DNA of 64,000 bases, taken from Drosophila miranda (lineage: Eukaryota; Arthropoda; Insecta; Diptera; Drosophilidae). Location of the stretch: the NCBI RefSeq assembly GCF_003369915.1, contig NC_046677.1:14136001-14200000 (forward strand), given 5' to 3'. Below, in pieces: positions 22,846 through 35,700 of this stretch (position 1 is the stretch's first letter; each line of letters begins with the position of its first letter). The position numbers were made by a program, and so were the translations under genes. The notes under the pieces are model-generated. The model made no database searches. It worked only from the letters and a program-made list of their open reading frames with translations, and had not been told where the DNA came from.

Positions 22846-25800
22846 ATGGCCACGACAGCGGCCGCCATGGCCGCCACCAGTGTCGTCGTTTTGGATCGCG
22901 GCAATAACACGACCTGCACCATCAACTTGCATGGTAAGCGCTACGGGAGGCAAAAAGCAACAATTAATCATAATTAACCAAAACACACACAACACACAAA
23001 AAAGCATCAAGTGGAAAGAACAACAATCAGCGCCGATTCTGCAATATTTGTTTGACGCCTTTCCAGAGTAGAGTCGTTGGCGTTATTTTTAGCGCATGAT
23101 TAGCCAGAACAGCCAGAACAGAACTCATTTTATAGACTTTCGTTTTATGGGGAGTTCCAGAGTTAAAACCCGTTTTGCCGCCCCCATTGACGTAGTGTAA
23201 CCCACCGAGACGACCCCTCTAGAGGTTATCAGTTTGTACTGAAAACAACCTTGTCGATGTGCTGCTTTGGTGTTCCCCTCTTGAGAGATCTTTCAATAAT
23301 CGCCTATCTTATCGGCCAAGATCCCCGCGATATGCACCGAGAGATAATATATGAAAGCTGTTGGGGTAACGGGGTAGCAGTTGCTCCAGACGATGGGATC
23401 AGCTTCAGTTTCAGCTCAGGCATTGGCAGCGGCTCCTACTCGCAGAAAATTTCGATTAGGCGTTATATATGAATGTATATTTCTCTATATAGTGACATAG
23501 GTGCCTATGCGAGTATGTAAACCTATGTGTGTACCCAGCGTACTTTCAACAATTACGACTCGCTCTGTCTGGCCTACCCACGTCGTAGTCGTCGTCGTCG
23601 TTTGAGCAACAGACAGAGACACAGCACAGCACAGAGGTACCTAGCGACGGTACTGCCCATGAACGATCCGTTGTCGACAAGTTTTTGAGTACGCTTTGGC
23701 CAAACTACACTTGTTTGTTTCCTACATCTGGAAATCCGAATCGCCAAAGCTTCGAAGCTGTGCCTCTGGCTTAGCAAATCTCATCAAACATTGGGGGCAG
23801 CCCGAAGAGAGTTTTGGGAACAGCGGCCGCGCCAACAGCGCCAGCAGCGCCGCCCACGCACCCTTCAAGTGTGCACCCACCAATTGGCCGTAGGCCACAT
23901 CCACATCCACATCCATGCTACAGCCAGAGCCAAAGCAATGCCAAGCAAGATTTAACTGTACCAGAGCGTATGCTTCTGCGGCTGTCTCGCTCGTCTCCAG
24001 TCAGTCTCAGTCAGTCCCAGCCAGTTTACTTGCAGGCCAGTTACGAGTACTTCGGGCTGTAAGTGTAAGTGTAAGTGTGAGTCTGGGTATGTGGGTTAGA
24101 AGTGTGTGCGTCATGTACTGCGGATGGCTGCCGCTGCTGTTGCTGTAGCTGTAGTTGTTGCCACAGTTGATCCAACTCCGAGTCATTCCATTCAATGATA
24201 TGCCTCCTTAGACTTTTGCCCGATCTGTTATGTGCAGATCAGTCGTCGATCTCGATCTTCTCTTCTTTTCTTAGCATCGAAACTTTCGCAAGTCGATTAT
24301 AGTCATGTGCACATAGTTTACTCCCACAATTTCTTTGTTTGAGCCAAGGAAACCGCTAAATAGAGTTAATTTATCCCAGAATAATATTGAATAATAAGAG
24401 ATAAACTTTTCCCATTTCTTAATATCTTTTTCAGGTGCCACAGTTGTCTCCTGGCGAGTGAACAACCAGGAGCAGTTGTTTGTTAGGTGAGTAGATCCCT
24501 CGTTCGCACTCTTTAAGAATCGCATCGCTCATACGCCCGAGTGGTCCGACTTTAAGCTCGAACTTACGCAAGCCCACGGAATGCGCTGGTCATGCAACCA
24601 AAAAAGTGATTTGCAAAGTTTCCAACACACACCGCACCGAGAGAGGAAAGGAGAGGAGAACTGGCCACAAAGGACGTGAACGGACAGCGGAAAGGGGTGC
24701 AAAGTGAGGAAGGGGAGGCGACCGGGAGCAGCCTTAGCCATTCTGTTTGGCGGCAAAATGTTTTTGTATGACACCCAACAAAAAACATGTCGGGACCGAG
24801 CGACGGCCCCAAACGTCGAACCAACGAACCGAACCGAACCGAACCAAAACAGAAGGGAACGGAACGGATAGGGAATGCACTGCGATGCCGTCAGCTGCCT
24901 TCTCCCTCCTAATCCTCCTCCTCCTCCATTATGCGGCCTCTTTTTTCGCACTGTTGCTGCTGCCTACTGCCGGTCTGTATTCTCCCTCCGCACTCTCCCA
25001 GTCCCCTCGTTCTCGGCCACGTTGTGGCAAAACAATGTGCAAGTTTTTATGAATGGAGTTTTTGGCGCGGCAGAGCTAGATCGATAAATCCCCACTGCAG
25101 CTCTGCTCTGCTCTGTCCTCACTCGTCTCACGTCTCCCTTCCATGCACTTTTGCCGGCACAGTGGAGCAAACACGTAAACTTCCACTCTCAATTACAGTA
25201 TTCTTGGGCCCACTTTCGTGTTGTGGTTTTTGTTGCTCACACACGCAGCTGCTACTCCCACACACGAACACACGCATCGCACGGACAAGCTTTGGCTTCT
25301 CGCTCTCGCTTTTGCTCTCGCTGACTCCTTTCGTGCCCCCCTTCATCGTCTGTTCTGCCACTACTTTTCAACTGTTTTTGTGGTCTCAACACACTCTCAG
25401 TCGCATTTGGAAACCCACTAAAAACCCCCGGCATTGGGGGCCATGGCAATGGGAGGATGAAGCTGAAAACTAAATGAATTACAATAGTTGCCTGGTTCTA
25501 TCAGAGAACATTTAAATAAATTCTGCTATTTCAAAAGAAAAGAAAAACATGCCAAACAGAAACTCATAAAAAGCGAAAATACCCCGTACAGTGATTATCA
25601 AAAGTATTTTCAGCCTAAGCTACAAACTTGCAATAGAATTACTTTTATGATGCCACTCTGACGAGATTTAACTTGGGAATTAACAAAGTGATCTTAAAAC
25701 AGATCAGAGGAAAAATCGAATAATTAGAGGAATATGTATCAGTTGTTTTTGTCTGGGCATTACCCAACAAAAAAGGAATGCAAGCCTCAAGTGGGATAGC

Positions 25801-27646
25801 TTTTGCCACTCTTGAAGATACGGTAGCTTTCTCATATTAGTTATCCAATTTAGATGCAATATGGCAGAGCAAAGCGACAGCCTGTTGATTTTGACTGGAA
25901 TGTCTTTATAAAAAATATAAATATATCTTAACATCGAGCGTGAAAGGAAACGAAATATAATAGAATATAAATATTCTCCCAACTTGCGCTTGGTGGAATT
26001 ATTTTGCCCCTCACTGTACATGCATCGAAACGACGACCGCTCTCTGCGCCAAATCCCCAACTCAAAACTCGAATATTAATGACAATTGCCATGTCAAATG
26101 CGTTCCACAACAACTGAAGGAGCTCACAAATGATGCACAAAAGCAGAAGCAGAAGCGGAGCTGAACTGAACTGCTTGATGGATGCGCCGGCAAATTAGCT
26201 GGGAAGAAAAGAAGATCCAGACTCGACTCCGGGCAACGTCGTCGTCGTCAGCATCAGCAGCCAGGGGAAAAACGGGAAAAAAACATGAAAAAAGGGGCAA
26301 GGAGCATTTTGCCAGACACTTTTTTCTGCTAATAGCATTTCTGAATTTCTGAATGTCTGTCTCGGGCCCGGGCCGGGCGCTGTCTGCTAGCGTTTTTATG
26401 GCTGAAATATTTTCAAGTAGCTCTTACCGAATTAATCGACTCTTCCTTCTCCGTCCTCTTTTCCTTGCAGTAAGCTAGCCTCGTTCGACGGCAAGAAGGC
26501 GATACGTGGCGGGATTCCCTTTGTCTTTCGTAAGTTCGGAAGGTAACAGGAGCTGTCCTGCGCTGGCCTGTCCTCTCATAAGCATACCCCTAAGCATTTC
26601 CCTTGATCTTGCAGCCCAGTTTGGTGCTTGGTCCTTTGGGCCGCAACATGGATTCGCCAGAATCACGCGATGGCATCTGGAGAGGGCGCCGGATAGGCTG
26701 CACAACGGCGACGTCGAGGCCATATTCTCGCTGATGGACAACGAGTTCACGCGCTCCATCTGGAACTATCAGTAGGTGGTCGCTACCTCCAAGACAGTCA
26801 TGTTTGATCTGACTCTGATCTCCTTATAACGTACGAGTAGGTTTCGCATCACATACCGCCTCATTCTGCGCGAGAAGGAGCTCCACTTCCACATTGGCGT
26901 CTACAACCCGAGCAAGGAGCTGAGCTTCTCCTTCAACATGCTGCTGCACACTTACTTGAAGGTGCCCGATGTGCGCCGCTGCCAGATCACGGGCCTGCAC
27001 GGCTGCCACTTTATCGACAAGACGCGGGAGAACGCCTTGTACCAGGAAGGTCGCGAGGTCGTCACTGTCAACGAGTGGACCGATCGAATCTACCAGCACA
27101 CGCCGCAGGAGCACGTCATCACCAACGTGGTCTCCGGCCGCAAGATGAGACTGCACAAGTACAATTTCCCCGACACGGGTGAGTCGATTTGAGGGGAGAA
27201 ATCTATGAAATTATTTCTACTATAACCTTTACAATATTTCTCGCAGTCATCTGGAATCCCTGGATTGATCGATCGCGAGAGATGAGCGACTTTGGCGATG
27301 ACGAGTTCCCCAACATGCTCTGCGTGGAGGCAGGCAATGTGACCTCTCCCGTGATCCTGCTGCCGGGAACAGCTTTCGAGGCCAGCCAGATCCTTCAGGT
27401 AGAGCAATCGGTGGCATGTTTAACCTGAATCCTGAATCCTAAATCCCATCCCCTAACGTACAGCAATTCAAGTGTCCCTATGATATAATTAATGCACCCA
27501 AGAAATCCAAAAAGAAGTCCAAGTCCCGCTCATAGCCAGTCGCCGTACTTGCCTCCATCTCCTTATGACAAACGAAATTATTTACTTTGCTTGCGCAGAT
27601 CATCATCGAAGGGAACGTCAGTCGCAAAACCAAAAGGAATCGCTAG
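22846..27646 (+). CDS. Glucose-6-phosphate 1-epimerase-like protein (aldose 1-epimerase superfamily), about 297 or 305 aa
   Basis: Exons 22846-22933, 24435-24486, 26471-26529, 26615-26771, 26841-27178 and 27247-27398 splice in frame. They are followed by one of two possible last exons, 27464-27535 (Lys/Ser tail ending KSKSRS) or 27599-27646 (IIIEGNVSRKTKRNR). Family landmarks: GGIPFVF, then the substrate-binding GPQHGFAR with the first active-site histidine, LHTYLKV, GLHGCHFIDK with the second, NVVSGRK, VIWNPW, and the likely catalytic glutamate in MLCVEAGNV. These enzymes interconvert the alpha and beta anomers of hexose-6-phosphate. The first intron (1.5 kb) and second intron (2 kb) are long. 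The start ATG is followed by an Ala-rich stretch that may be unstructured. No gene symbol recalled. Confidence 0.88.
22934..24434. other. Intron 1 of the epimerase-like gene
   Basis: Nothing coding is visible apart from chance frames. It contains short low-complexity blocks, such as tcgtcgtcgtcg near 23590 and gtaagtgtaagtgtaagtgtgag near 24061. Alternative first exons cannot be excluded. Confidence 0.5.
24487..26470. other. Intron 2 of the epimerase-like gene
   Basis: About 2 kb. The overlapping frames at 24750-25470 on both strands are in pyrimidine-rich, low-complexity sequence and have no protein signature. No repeat or RNA gene recognised. Confidence 0.5.
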
Positions 27647-29253
27647 CGTTTAAAGAATCGGAACCCCATGAGGTAAACCGATTCGCAACAAGCTTAAAGC
27701 GCACTTTTTCACGGAGATCCTCCCCTCCCCAAAGGTGGAGTACAAGGAAGTAGAAGCAGGAGCTGAAGGAGGCAGACGCAGCGGGAGACACAGAACACAG
27801 TTTGGTTGTTCCCGCATGGAATTTAGAATCTAACCTATGTCTTAAGTAATCGTAAATCCTTCACTAGCAATATGTGTTGTGCAAAGAAATTGAAAGGAAA
27901 GTAATTCTTACCCGTAGCTTAATCGTAGTTTTTACATCCTTACTTGCCTACTTGGAACTGATTTCACATCTTTTGTAAATGGGAAGCCTCAAGGAGATTC
28001 TGTACTCCCAGCTCTAAAATAAATGTACATTCCTTTGGCTATGCTGGGCGTCGCCTTATATGTTTTTAGCCTGAGATATTTTGCGTCCTAGAAATGTATA
28101 CCTTTGAACTAAACTAAAAGGTTCTTCTATGCTTTAGGGAATTATACAAGATATCAGTTGTAGGCGATGATTCAGTTCACCCTCGTATAGTTGATGGTAG
28201 ATACATATATTCTTGCCACGGTTACGGCACGAGTAAATGGGGTATGGATAGTTCGGTTTCATAAATTTCATAAAAAAGGACATAAGAACGTCTGTTATTC
28301 TCCAATTGTATTCTGATATGGCTTCACGCTCTCCGAAAGCCCCACTAATTAGAAAATTGCATTAACTAAAGGTAAACTAATGTGTCGGCTTCCACTTGAT
28401 GAACTTGTATACGGTTGAATATAGATAACGTACTTATATTTTTAAGTTCAATCTGTGTAAAATACTAATAGCAATTATCTATGCCAATTTATAAAATAAA
28501 CCAACTATAAATTTATATATGTACATCCATGTCGTTAAGACTATTTGTTAAGTAACTAAGCTTTTTTACTAGCTGTTGCGAAATGTTTCAATTAAAATGG
28601 CCGAGGCAGCCGAACAATAGCGATGGGTTGGACAGTACGTACGTATACAAGATAAAGGAATGAAAAGAACGGTACAGCCACTAGCCATACCATACAATAT
28701 ATAGCACTATATTTGATCTTATGCGTTTTCTCATTTTAGGCGATAGAACGCTCTCATACTCCTTGGAATTTTATTAGAGTAAATCTCTGAACCAAGACAT
28801 AGCAAATAGAAACCAAAATAGCAAATCCAACGTACGCCCAAGTGAGAGATGGCTACAGTTAAGCTTAGTTTATTTGATTTAGTTTCTTTTGTATCGTTTC
28901 GTTTGCTTAGATTAGATTCTTTACATACATGTATAAATTAGGCATTTCTAGAACGTATCCTAAACGCAATGCTCTCGCGAATTGAGCCACCTGCCTCCGG
29001 GGAGACACACTTAGCATCCTGTCGTCTCAATAGTTGGCTACTCAATGGGTTTCGTATGTGTTGTGTGGTGCCTTTGGAAGCTGGGACGAGAAGGGGAAAC
29101 GTTAGCACACTTTACACGGTAGCGGGGTTCGGGGGCAGCTGTCGAGGGACGAGACTTGTTCAGTTTCTCTATAAATATGTTTATGATCGAATGATATTGC
29201 AGGGATAGTTTGGTGCACAGCGTTGTGAGAGTGGGCTCCAGGAGAGACCCTCC
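27647..29253. other. 3' region of the epimerase-like gene and TM9SF4
   Basis: Non-coding. AAATAAATG near 28018 is a candidate poly(A) signal for the plus-strand gene. The AT-rich remainder probably includes the TM9SF4 3' UTR. No repeat recognised. Confidence 0.45.
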
Positions 29254-31551
29254 TTAGTCGATCTTCACAGCCCCATAGATCCTCAGGATGAAAACATAGG
29301 CAGCGAAGAATCCAATCGAGCCGGTCAGCAACCAGAAAGTGAGCACCATGAGACCTATTTGACGGAAAAGTAGCCGTTTAGCAAACATTTATTTATCAGA
29401 ATTCGTACGCGCCACTCACCTGTGTAGCCCAAGTAGAGAAGCGTGGGTATGAACTCTGTGATCTCCAGCTTGGTGAAGAAGTAGAATATGCTATAGAAGA
29501 GCACGTAGACGGCCGAGCCGCCCGACACAATGAAGCTGCGCCACCACCAGCGATAGTCCTGCATTAGAAGTATTTAGAATCAATCAAATCAACGATTAAT
29601 CCAAATTTTACCTCGCCGCACAGCTGGAAATAAGTCATGACTATGGAGATCTGGGCACAGCTAACAACTAGAATGCAAAACACAAGGAACAGAAAGCCAA
29701 ACAGGTAGTAGAACTGATTCTGCCAAATGGCCGTGAACACAAAGAAGAGTTCGATGAAGACAGCTCCAAACGGGAGTATCCCAGCCATCAGAGTGCTGCA
29801 GAGTGCCAAAGGAGAAGCAGAAGAGGTGTAAGTAAAGAACAGTGAAATAGTCGGAAAATTCTCAAGCTCACCTCAGGATTGCATTCATGTACCAGTGTTG
29901 GGCGGGCACCTGGCGGGGTATCATGTTGGTGCGTACTGGATGCTGGTACGGCTGCTTACGGTAGCCAAAGTAAAAGCCGAGATAGACCAGCGGAACCGAA
30001 ATGCCGAACCACAGCAACAGCAGAGAGATCATAGTGGTAAAGGGCACAGCGCCGCTCGACGACTTGTCCCAAATGAAGAAATTCAAGAAGAATCCGGTGC
30101 TGCAAGATAGTTGTTGATGGATGATAGGTAAAGATGAATATTCCACAGTTTGAAACTCACCCAAAAACGATGCCCGGGTAGAGAGTGGCTGTGAGGAAAG
30201 CTGCTCGCTTCCATTCGCGACCCTTCATCGTCTTGTATAGACGTGCCGCATAGAAGCCGGCAATGGTGCCCATGAAGACGTACATAAAGATGCCCGAGGT
30301 CATTAGAGCGCCGCGTGAGGAAGGCGAGAGCATGCCCAGCATGGCAAAGAAAATGGTGATCAGGGCCATGAAGAATATTTGTATGCCGCTGCCAATGATA
30401 GCGGAAAACAGGCGGGTGTTCTTGGGCGGACGAAACACGTCGCCATGCACCAGCTTCCAGCCAGTCTCCTCCAGGGTATCCTCGATGTTGTCGTCCGTGT
30501 TGTAGCGGGCAATGTCACGACGCAAGGTGCGGATCATGATCATGGTGAGAATGCCGGAGAGAAAGAACACCACAACGAGAGAGTTGATGATGCTGAACCA
30601 ATGGATCTGGACGTCGCGCATGCCCAGATATATGTCCCAGCGAGAGGCCCAGCTGACCTTGGACTCCTTCCATTCGACGGAGTACGTGAAGTAGAGCTGC
30701 GTCTCACCCGACGGATTCACCAGCTGCGGCCGGGCGCTGTCCGGGAAGTTGCAGGTGTCGCCGTGGAACTTGAGCTCCTTGTGGTTAACGGAAACCGTCT
30801 CTACCTCGAAGCCGACCACGCGATACTTGCCCTTCGAGTGCATGTGGTAGGACAGAATGAATTTGAGGTGGTTGTTGATGTAGATGTTCTCCCCATCCAC
30901 CTGGCCCAGTCGATAGCCATGCTCGTAGGTCACCTCGGACGGATTGTTAACGCTGACGATCCTGGTGGCCACCGGTAGGTTGTCCACCAGGAGATGAACA
31001 AAGTACTCGTGCTGGATTCGCTCCGCCACCAGGGCCGAGTCCTCTTTGCTCCAGTTGAGCGGTCTGTCCTTCTGATTGCACAGCAGTCGGCAGTTGATCT
31101 GCTGGTTCATCCTCAGTTCGTAGGGAGTATTTACGATGCGGTCCCCCCTCAGCACCTCTCCAAGGTTCTCGGACTTGAAGATGAACGTGCCGTTTTTCGG
31201 ATTGCAAAACCTCAGCGAATAGTACTGATAAGGCAGCTGGGTGCGACTGCTGGTCATTTTCACGGCCTTCACATCGATTTTTTGATCCTGGACAAACTCA
31301 ACCGGCGCCACGCCGGGAACATAGAAGCAATCCACAACGCCACACCCAAGGATCGCCAGCACGCAGCACAGCAGCAACCATGGCCTAGCCACAGCCACAG
31401 CCACGTACTGCAAACGAGAAAATTCATCCAAATTGTATTATTTATATTTGTTCTGGTTGCGTGTCCCTTTGCCTACGTCGCAGCCAGTCGTCCCAGTCGT
31501 CAGCATTGGGTAAACGCTTCAGAGAAACTGTGCCGCTGCACTCACCTGCAT
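29254..31551 (-). CDS. TM9SF4: Transmembrane 9 superfamily protein TM9SF4, 634 aa
   Basis: Six coding exons: 31551-31546 (only Met-Gln), 31407-30161, 30099-29872, 29795-29612, 29558-29420 and 29354-29254; the frame is continuous. After a cleavable hydrophobic leader comes the mature start [11 protein letters not shown], then [14 protein letters not shown] and [15 protein letters not shown], which are TM9SF4-type rather than TM9SF2-type. Nine C-terminal membrane segments follow, with conserved [14 protein letters not shown] and [11 protein letters not shown]. The end AVKID is the family sorting signal (KxD type, COPI/Golgi retention). Human TM9SF4 has 642 residues. The fly protein acts in haemocyte adhesion and phagocytosis. 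The two-codon first exon is easy to miss: a frame opening at 31431 without ATG is an intron artefact. Confidence 0.93.
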
Positions 31552-32747
31552 GGTTGGATGCGGTTGAATTTACTATCAAAATGACCACTAAATGAAGTTG
31601 TGAATTAAATGTGCAAGATATTTTGTATATTTTTTGCCTCCTTCGCTGGCAAATCTTCAGACGTTCAGTGTGGCACAGTTTCCACTGATACAGTGCTGGA
31701 AACGTAATCAAATAACCCAGAAAACAAACGCTCGCAAATGATTTCACATGAGTCATTTGCGAGACTTTACCCGACAAAACGCTCGCACCTGTCTCTGAAA
31801 AAGATAGAAAATAAAATGGGCGAAATATGAGACTTGTAATCAAATGATAAAGTCTGAAAATTTCAAGTTTATATTGAAAAGTTCCTTATAGCCATTAGAC
31901 ATTAGAATTTGCTAACTCTACAGCGAAGACACAGACAAAACGCAAGTTTAGTATGCGTAGCCGTCTCTAGGCACGTCTCCTGACTATCAGTCGAAGAACT
32001 GAGACGAGACACTATTTCTAACGAAATTATGTTTTCCACCAGACAGTTAAGTTTGGTCATATATTTAACGGCTCGCGTTTTAATTGTTAGACACTCGCAT
32101 GCGAGTGTTTTGCGATACAAAATGTGTCATTCATGTTTAGATCACCTGCGAGCCGTCGCCAAAGTCGCGTGCGTTGGTTTTTGTGGGTAATCGAGGCACG
32201 GTCACACCTACGTCACGATAACGATAGCCCGTCGCGACTTGCGATAGGCAAAAAACGCAGCTAAGAAAACCTCAAATAATGTGTCTCAAATAGCATTTAA
32301 ACTGTGAAAATATCTCATAGCTATTAGCTCTTTTTAGTTTTCGAATAATTGCAACGAACATTTTACCCCCTCGCGCTCCCCCATCTACCCAGTTGCTTCA
32401 TTTTGCATTGTTCTCCACCCACCCCATTGTTGTTGCTGTTCTGTTGTTGTTGTTCCACTTGTGCAAGGACAAGTGTCGTCCTTAAAAAGGCGCAACAATT
32501 TACCCCGCGCGCAACAAGGTGCCCCGACCAGGTTCGAGGGTTGAGTCGAAAGAAAATCAATAAATAGTAACGAAAAAGTGCATGCAAGAGTGTTGCTGTT
32601 GCTGCTGCTTCTGTTACTAACGTTGTTTGAGTATGTGTGGGCATGCGTGCAGATGTGTGTGTGTGTGTGTGTGTATTGTATACTAAACTTTCTTTTTCTA
32701 GGGCCGTCACTGAATACCAAACAAAAGCCAACACTAGCCCTACTATT
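31552..32747. other. Divergent 5' region between TM9SF4 and the RhoGEF gene
   Basis: It holds the 5' UTR/promoter of both genes. A near match to Ohler motif 1 (acGGTCACACctac) lies near 32200, followed by acgataacgatag. A (GT)n run at about 32655-32674 lies in the RhoGEF leader or in an upstream intron ending near 32700. No coding frame of its own. Confidence 0.45.
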
Positions 32748-35700
32748 ATGGATAACGCAGGCGACGACAGTGACAACGATGTGGTCACCGATTTCCTAAA
32801 CTCCAACTGCAGCGAGACTGAGCCCAAGACTGCGTCCCTGATCCATGGTGGATCAGCGGCGCGCGTTACTGTAGAAAGCCAAAACTACTGTATACCTGTT
32901 ATCAACGCTCCTGTTCCTGTTTCTGTCCCAGTGGCAGTGGCAGTTCTACCTCTGGCTCCAACTTCGGCACCTGCTCCTGCTCCTGCCTCTCTCAATAATA
33001 ACAACACCAGCAGCAACAACAATATCAACAACATGATTCCCATTATCAATGTAACGCCGCACAGCCCAGCCCTGGCCTCGAAATACAACAATATATTCGA
33101 GGACACCCTCAGCCAGCTACAGAACATCCGCGAAACGGTGGTGCAGATGAAGAACTCGTCCTCCAGCGGCCATCACATGCAGGAGGGCCTCGCCAATCAT
33201 GGCCTGCTCAGTGCCGCCATTCTCAGCGCCTCGTTGCCTGACCTCAGTGGCAGTGGCCCTAGTGGCAGCAATGCCTCCTCCCACTACGCCATGTGGTCCT
33301 CCACGGCGCCCCAACAGTGTCTGCTGCTGCACACGGATCGGCGAAAGTCATGGACGGCTGTGGACGATGCCAGTGCTGGCGGGGATTGCACCAACAAGAG
33401 CGTCAGCCTCTCGAGCCTGGACAGCGAAGAGCAGGAGACGATTCGCGTCACCGAGCAGCGGCGTCGCTCAGCACGAAACAGCACTGGAGGTAGATATAAC
33501 AATACATTTTTCACACTAAAAGACTGCCTGGCTGCCTGACTGATACATAAACACACAGAAGAGCCATAAAGGTGGAAAACCAATTATAAACTGTGCAAAT
33601 GTGTGGGTGTGGTTCCCCCCGATACGATACGGCTTAAAGCAAACCGAAGTTATATGAGGTGTAGCCGAATAATGAATAGATAAGATAGAGTATTTTTCTG
33701 CTGAATGGATATGCCCTGTGATCCGCTGTGTAGGGGCCTAGGACAGGCCAAGTTAGTTTCGATTTCGATAAGGAATTCCACAAAAGCCCCTTATCTCGGC
33801 GAAGTAGCACCTCTACTGGCACTGCCATTGGCACATAGCCAAAGCAGTCCAGACTACCGATTAATAACTACCACTACCACTGCCGCTGCCAACTTCTCTC
33901 TGATTACTTACTCTCCTCCGTTTCGGTTTCGGTTTTGGTTTTGGTTACAGGCATTTCCACCCACTCCCTGAACGAGGCGGAACTGGCCCGCGACTTTGAG
34001 CGGATAGCGGCAAAGAGGAGTCTGGCCACGGAGATCATCAGTCGGATCCCCTTGCAGAAGAGCATCTCGACGTCCTCGATCATAGCTAAGGAGGACATCA
34101 AAGCCTTGGCCCGCCACCTGACAGACAGCGAGGATGAGAATCAAAGCCTGCTGCGCTCCCATGCCAAGATCGAGGTCTACGACAACGTAGAGAAGCGACC
34201 CAAACGCGGATCCCTCTTCTTCCGCAAGAAGAAGCCCAAGGCCAAGACGAAGTCTCTGGTTGGGGGACAGCTGAGCGCCTGCGACCTGTGTGGGGCGAAC
34301 ATCACGCTGGCCCAGATCAAGGAGCATCACCTGGAGTGCAAGGCGAGGAGGATGGCTGCGGGCGGCCAGGACTACTACGACGGGCCGGATGCGACCACCT
34401 TCAGCAATCCGGAGGACCAGCCGCTGATACGGTCTGAGCTGCAGTTCCTCAACGAACCGCCAATCGAAGCCCAGGACCTGGGAGCCGATCCTGCTCTGGG
34501 CATTGTCCTGAAAGAGCACGACTCATGGACTCCTGGGGTGCCCAAGGAGCTGCTCAAGACGCTCAAGGAGCTGCAGATCAAGCGACAGGAGCACATCTAC
34601 GAATTCATCATGACCGAGAAGCACCACTGCCAGACCCTGATCGTCATGCAGAAGGTGTTTGTGGAGAGCCTGGAGCGGCACTTCCCCGCGCTAAACCTCA
34701 ACAGCATGTTCCCGCGTCTGCAGCAGCTCACCGACCTGCACACCTGCTTCCTGCGCCACCTGCGCCAGAAGCAGCGGGAGCAGCCCGTCGTCGACAGCAT
34801 CGCGGACAATCTGCTGGACTTCTTCTCGCTGGAGCAGGCCCAATGCCTGCGGCTGGCCTACGGCGAGTTCTGCGCCAACCACCGCAGTGCCCTCGAGCAG
34901 TTCAAGCTCTGCCTGACGGAGCCCAGTTTCGCCGAGTGGTACAAGCACTGCCTGCAGAATCCGCTGCTCAAAAAGAAGGGCATTCCCGAGTGCATTCTGT
35001 TCGTGACTCAGCGCCTCACCAAGTACCCGCTGCTGATCGAGCCGCTGCTGAAGAGTGCTCGCGATAACAAGCTGGAGACGGACAAGCTACAGCATGCCCT
35101 GAACCTGGTCAAGTCGCTCCTCGTGGACGTGGATGCCTGCGTGGCGGAGAAGGAGCTGCGCGAGCGCCAGCTGGAGATCTATGGGCGTGTGGACGCCAAG
35201 TCGTTCTCCATATACAAGAACAAGCCCTTTCGCAAGGCGGAGCTGGGCGTGGCGTCGCGACGGCGCCTGAAGTTCGATGGCCTGGCCACCCTCATGCAGG
35301 GCAGGGCCAAGACGCAGCTGGTCCTGGTGGTGGTGCTCACCGACTGCCTGTGCTTCCTCAGCGAGAACTCGGGCCACAACAAGTACAGCTTCTTCACGCC
35401 CGAGCACAAGGCCGGGGTGGTGCCGCTGCAGAAGCTACTGATCCGCGAGAAGGCCGGCACCGAGTCGCGGGGCATCTACATCATCAGCTCCAACCCGGAC
35501 TTCCCCGAGATGTACGAACTGAAGGTGCAGACCCCGAAGGACAAGAACGCCTGGATCCAGAGCATACGCCAGGCCGTTTTAGATTGCCCGGCCACGGACA
35601 TCATCGAGGCCGAGGACCTCACTGCCGAGGAGAAGCTGAGGATCGGCGTCAACAAGCGGGAGACCATCGAGAAGATGCGACAGAAGGACATCGAGCAGGC

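Noticed and set aside
24747-25473. Cluster of overlapping frames on both strands in the epimerase-like gene intron
   Set aside because: Pyrimidine-rich, low-complexity sequence; no frame has a domain, and the flanking exons splice cleanly past it.
27735-27837. A third possible 3' exon of the epimerase-like gene starting gtggagtacaag
   Set aside because: An AG precedes it and the frame is open, but the pyrimidine tract is interrupted, the peptide is low-complexity and two better last exons lie upstream.
30157-31431. TM9SF4 start at a non-ATG codon near 31431
   Set aside because: Its first codons come from intron sequence just before the tttgcag acceptor. A short upstream exon supplies ATG CAG and joins in frame to the conserved leader.
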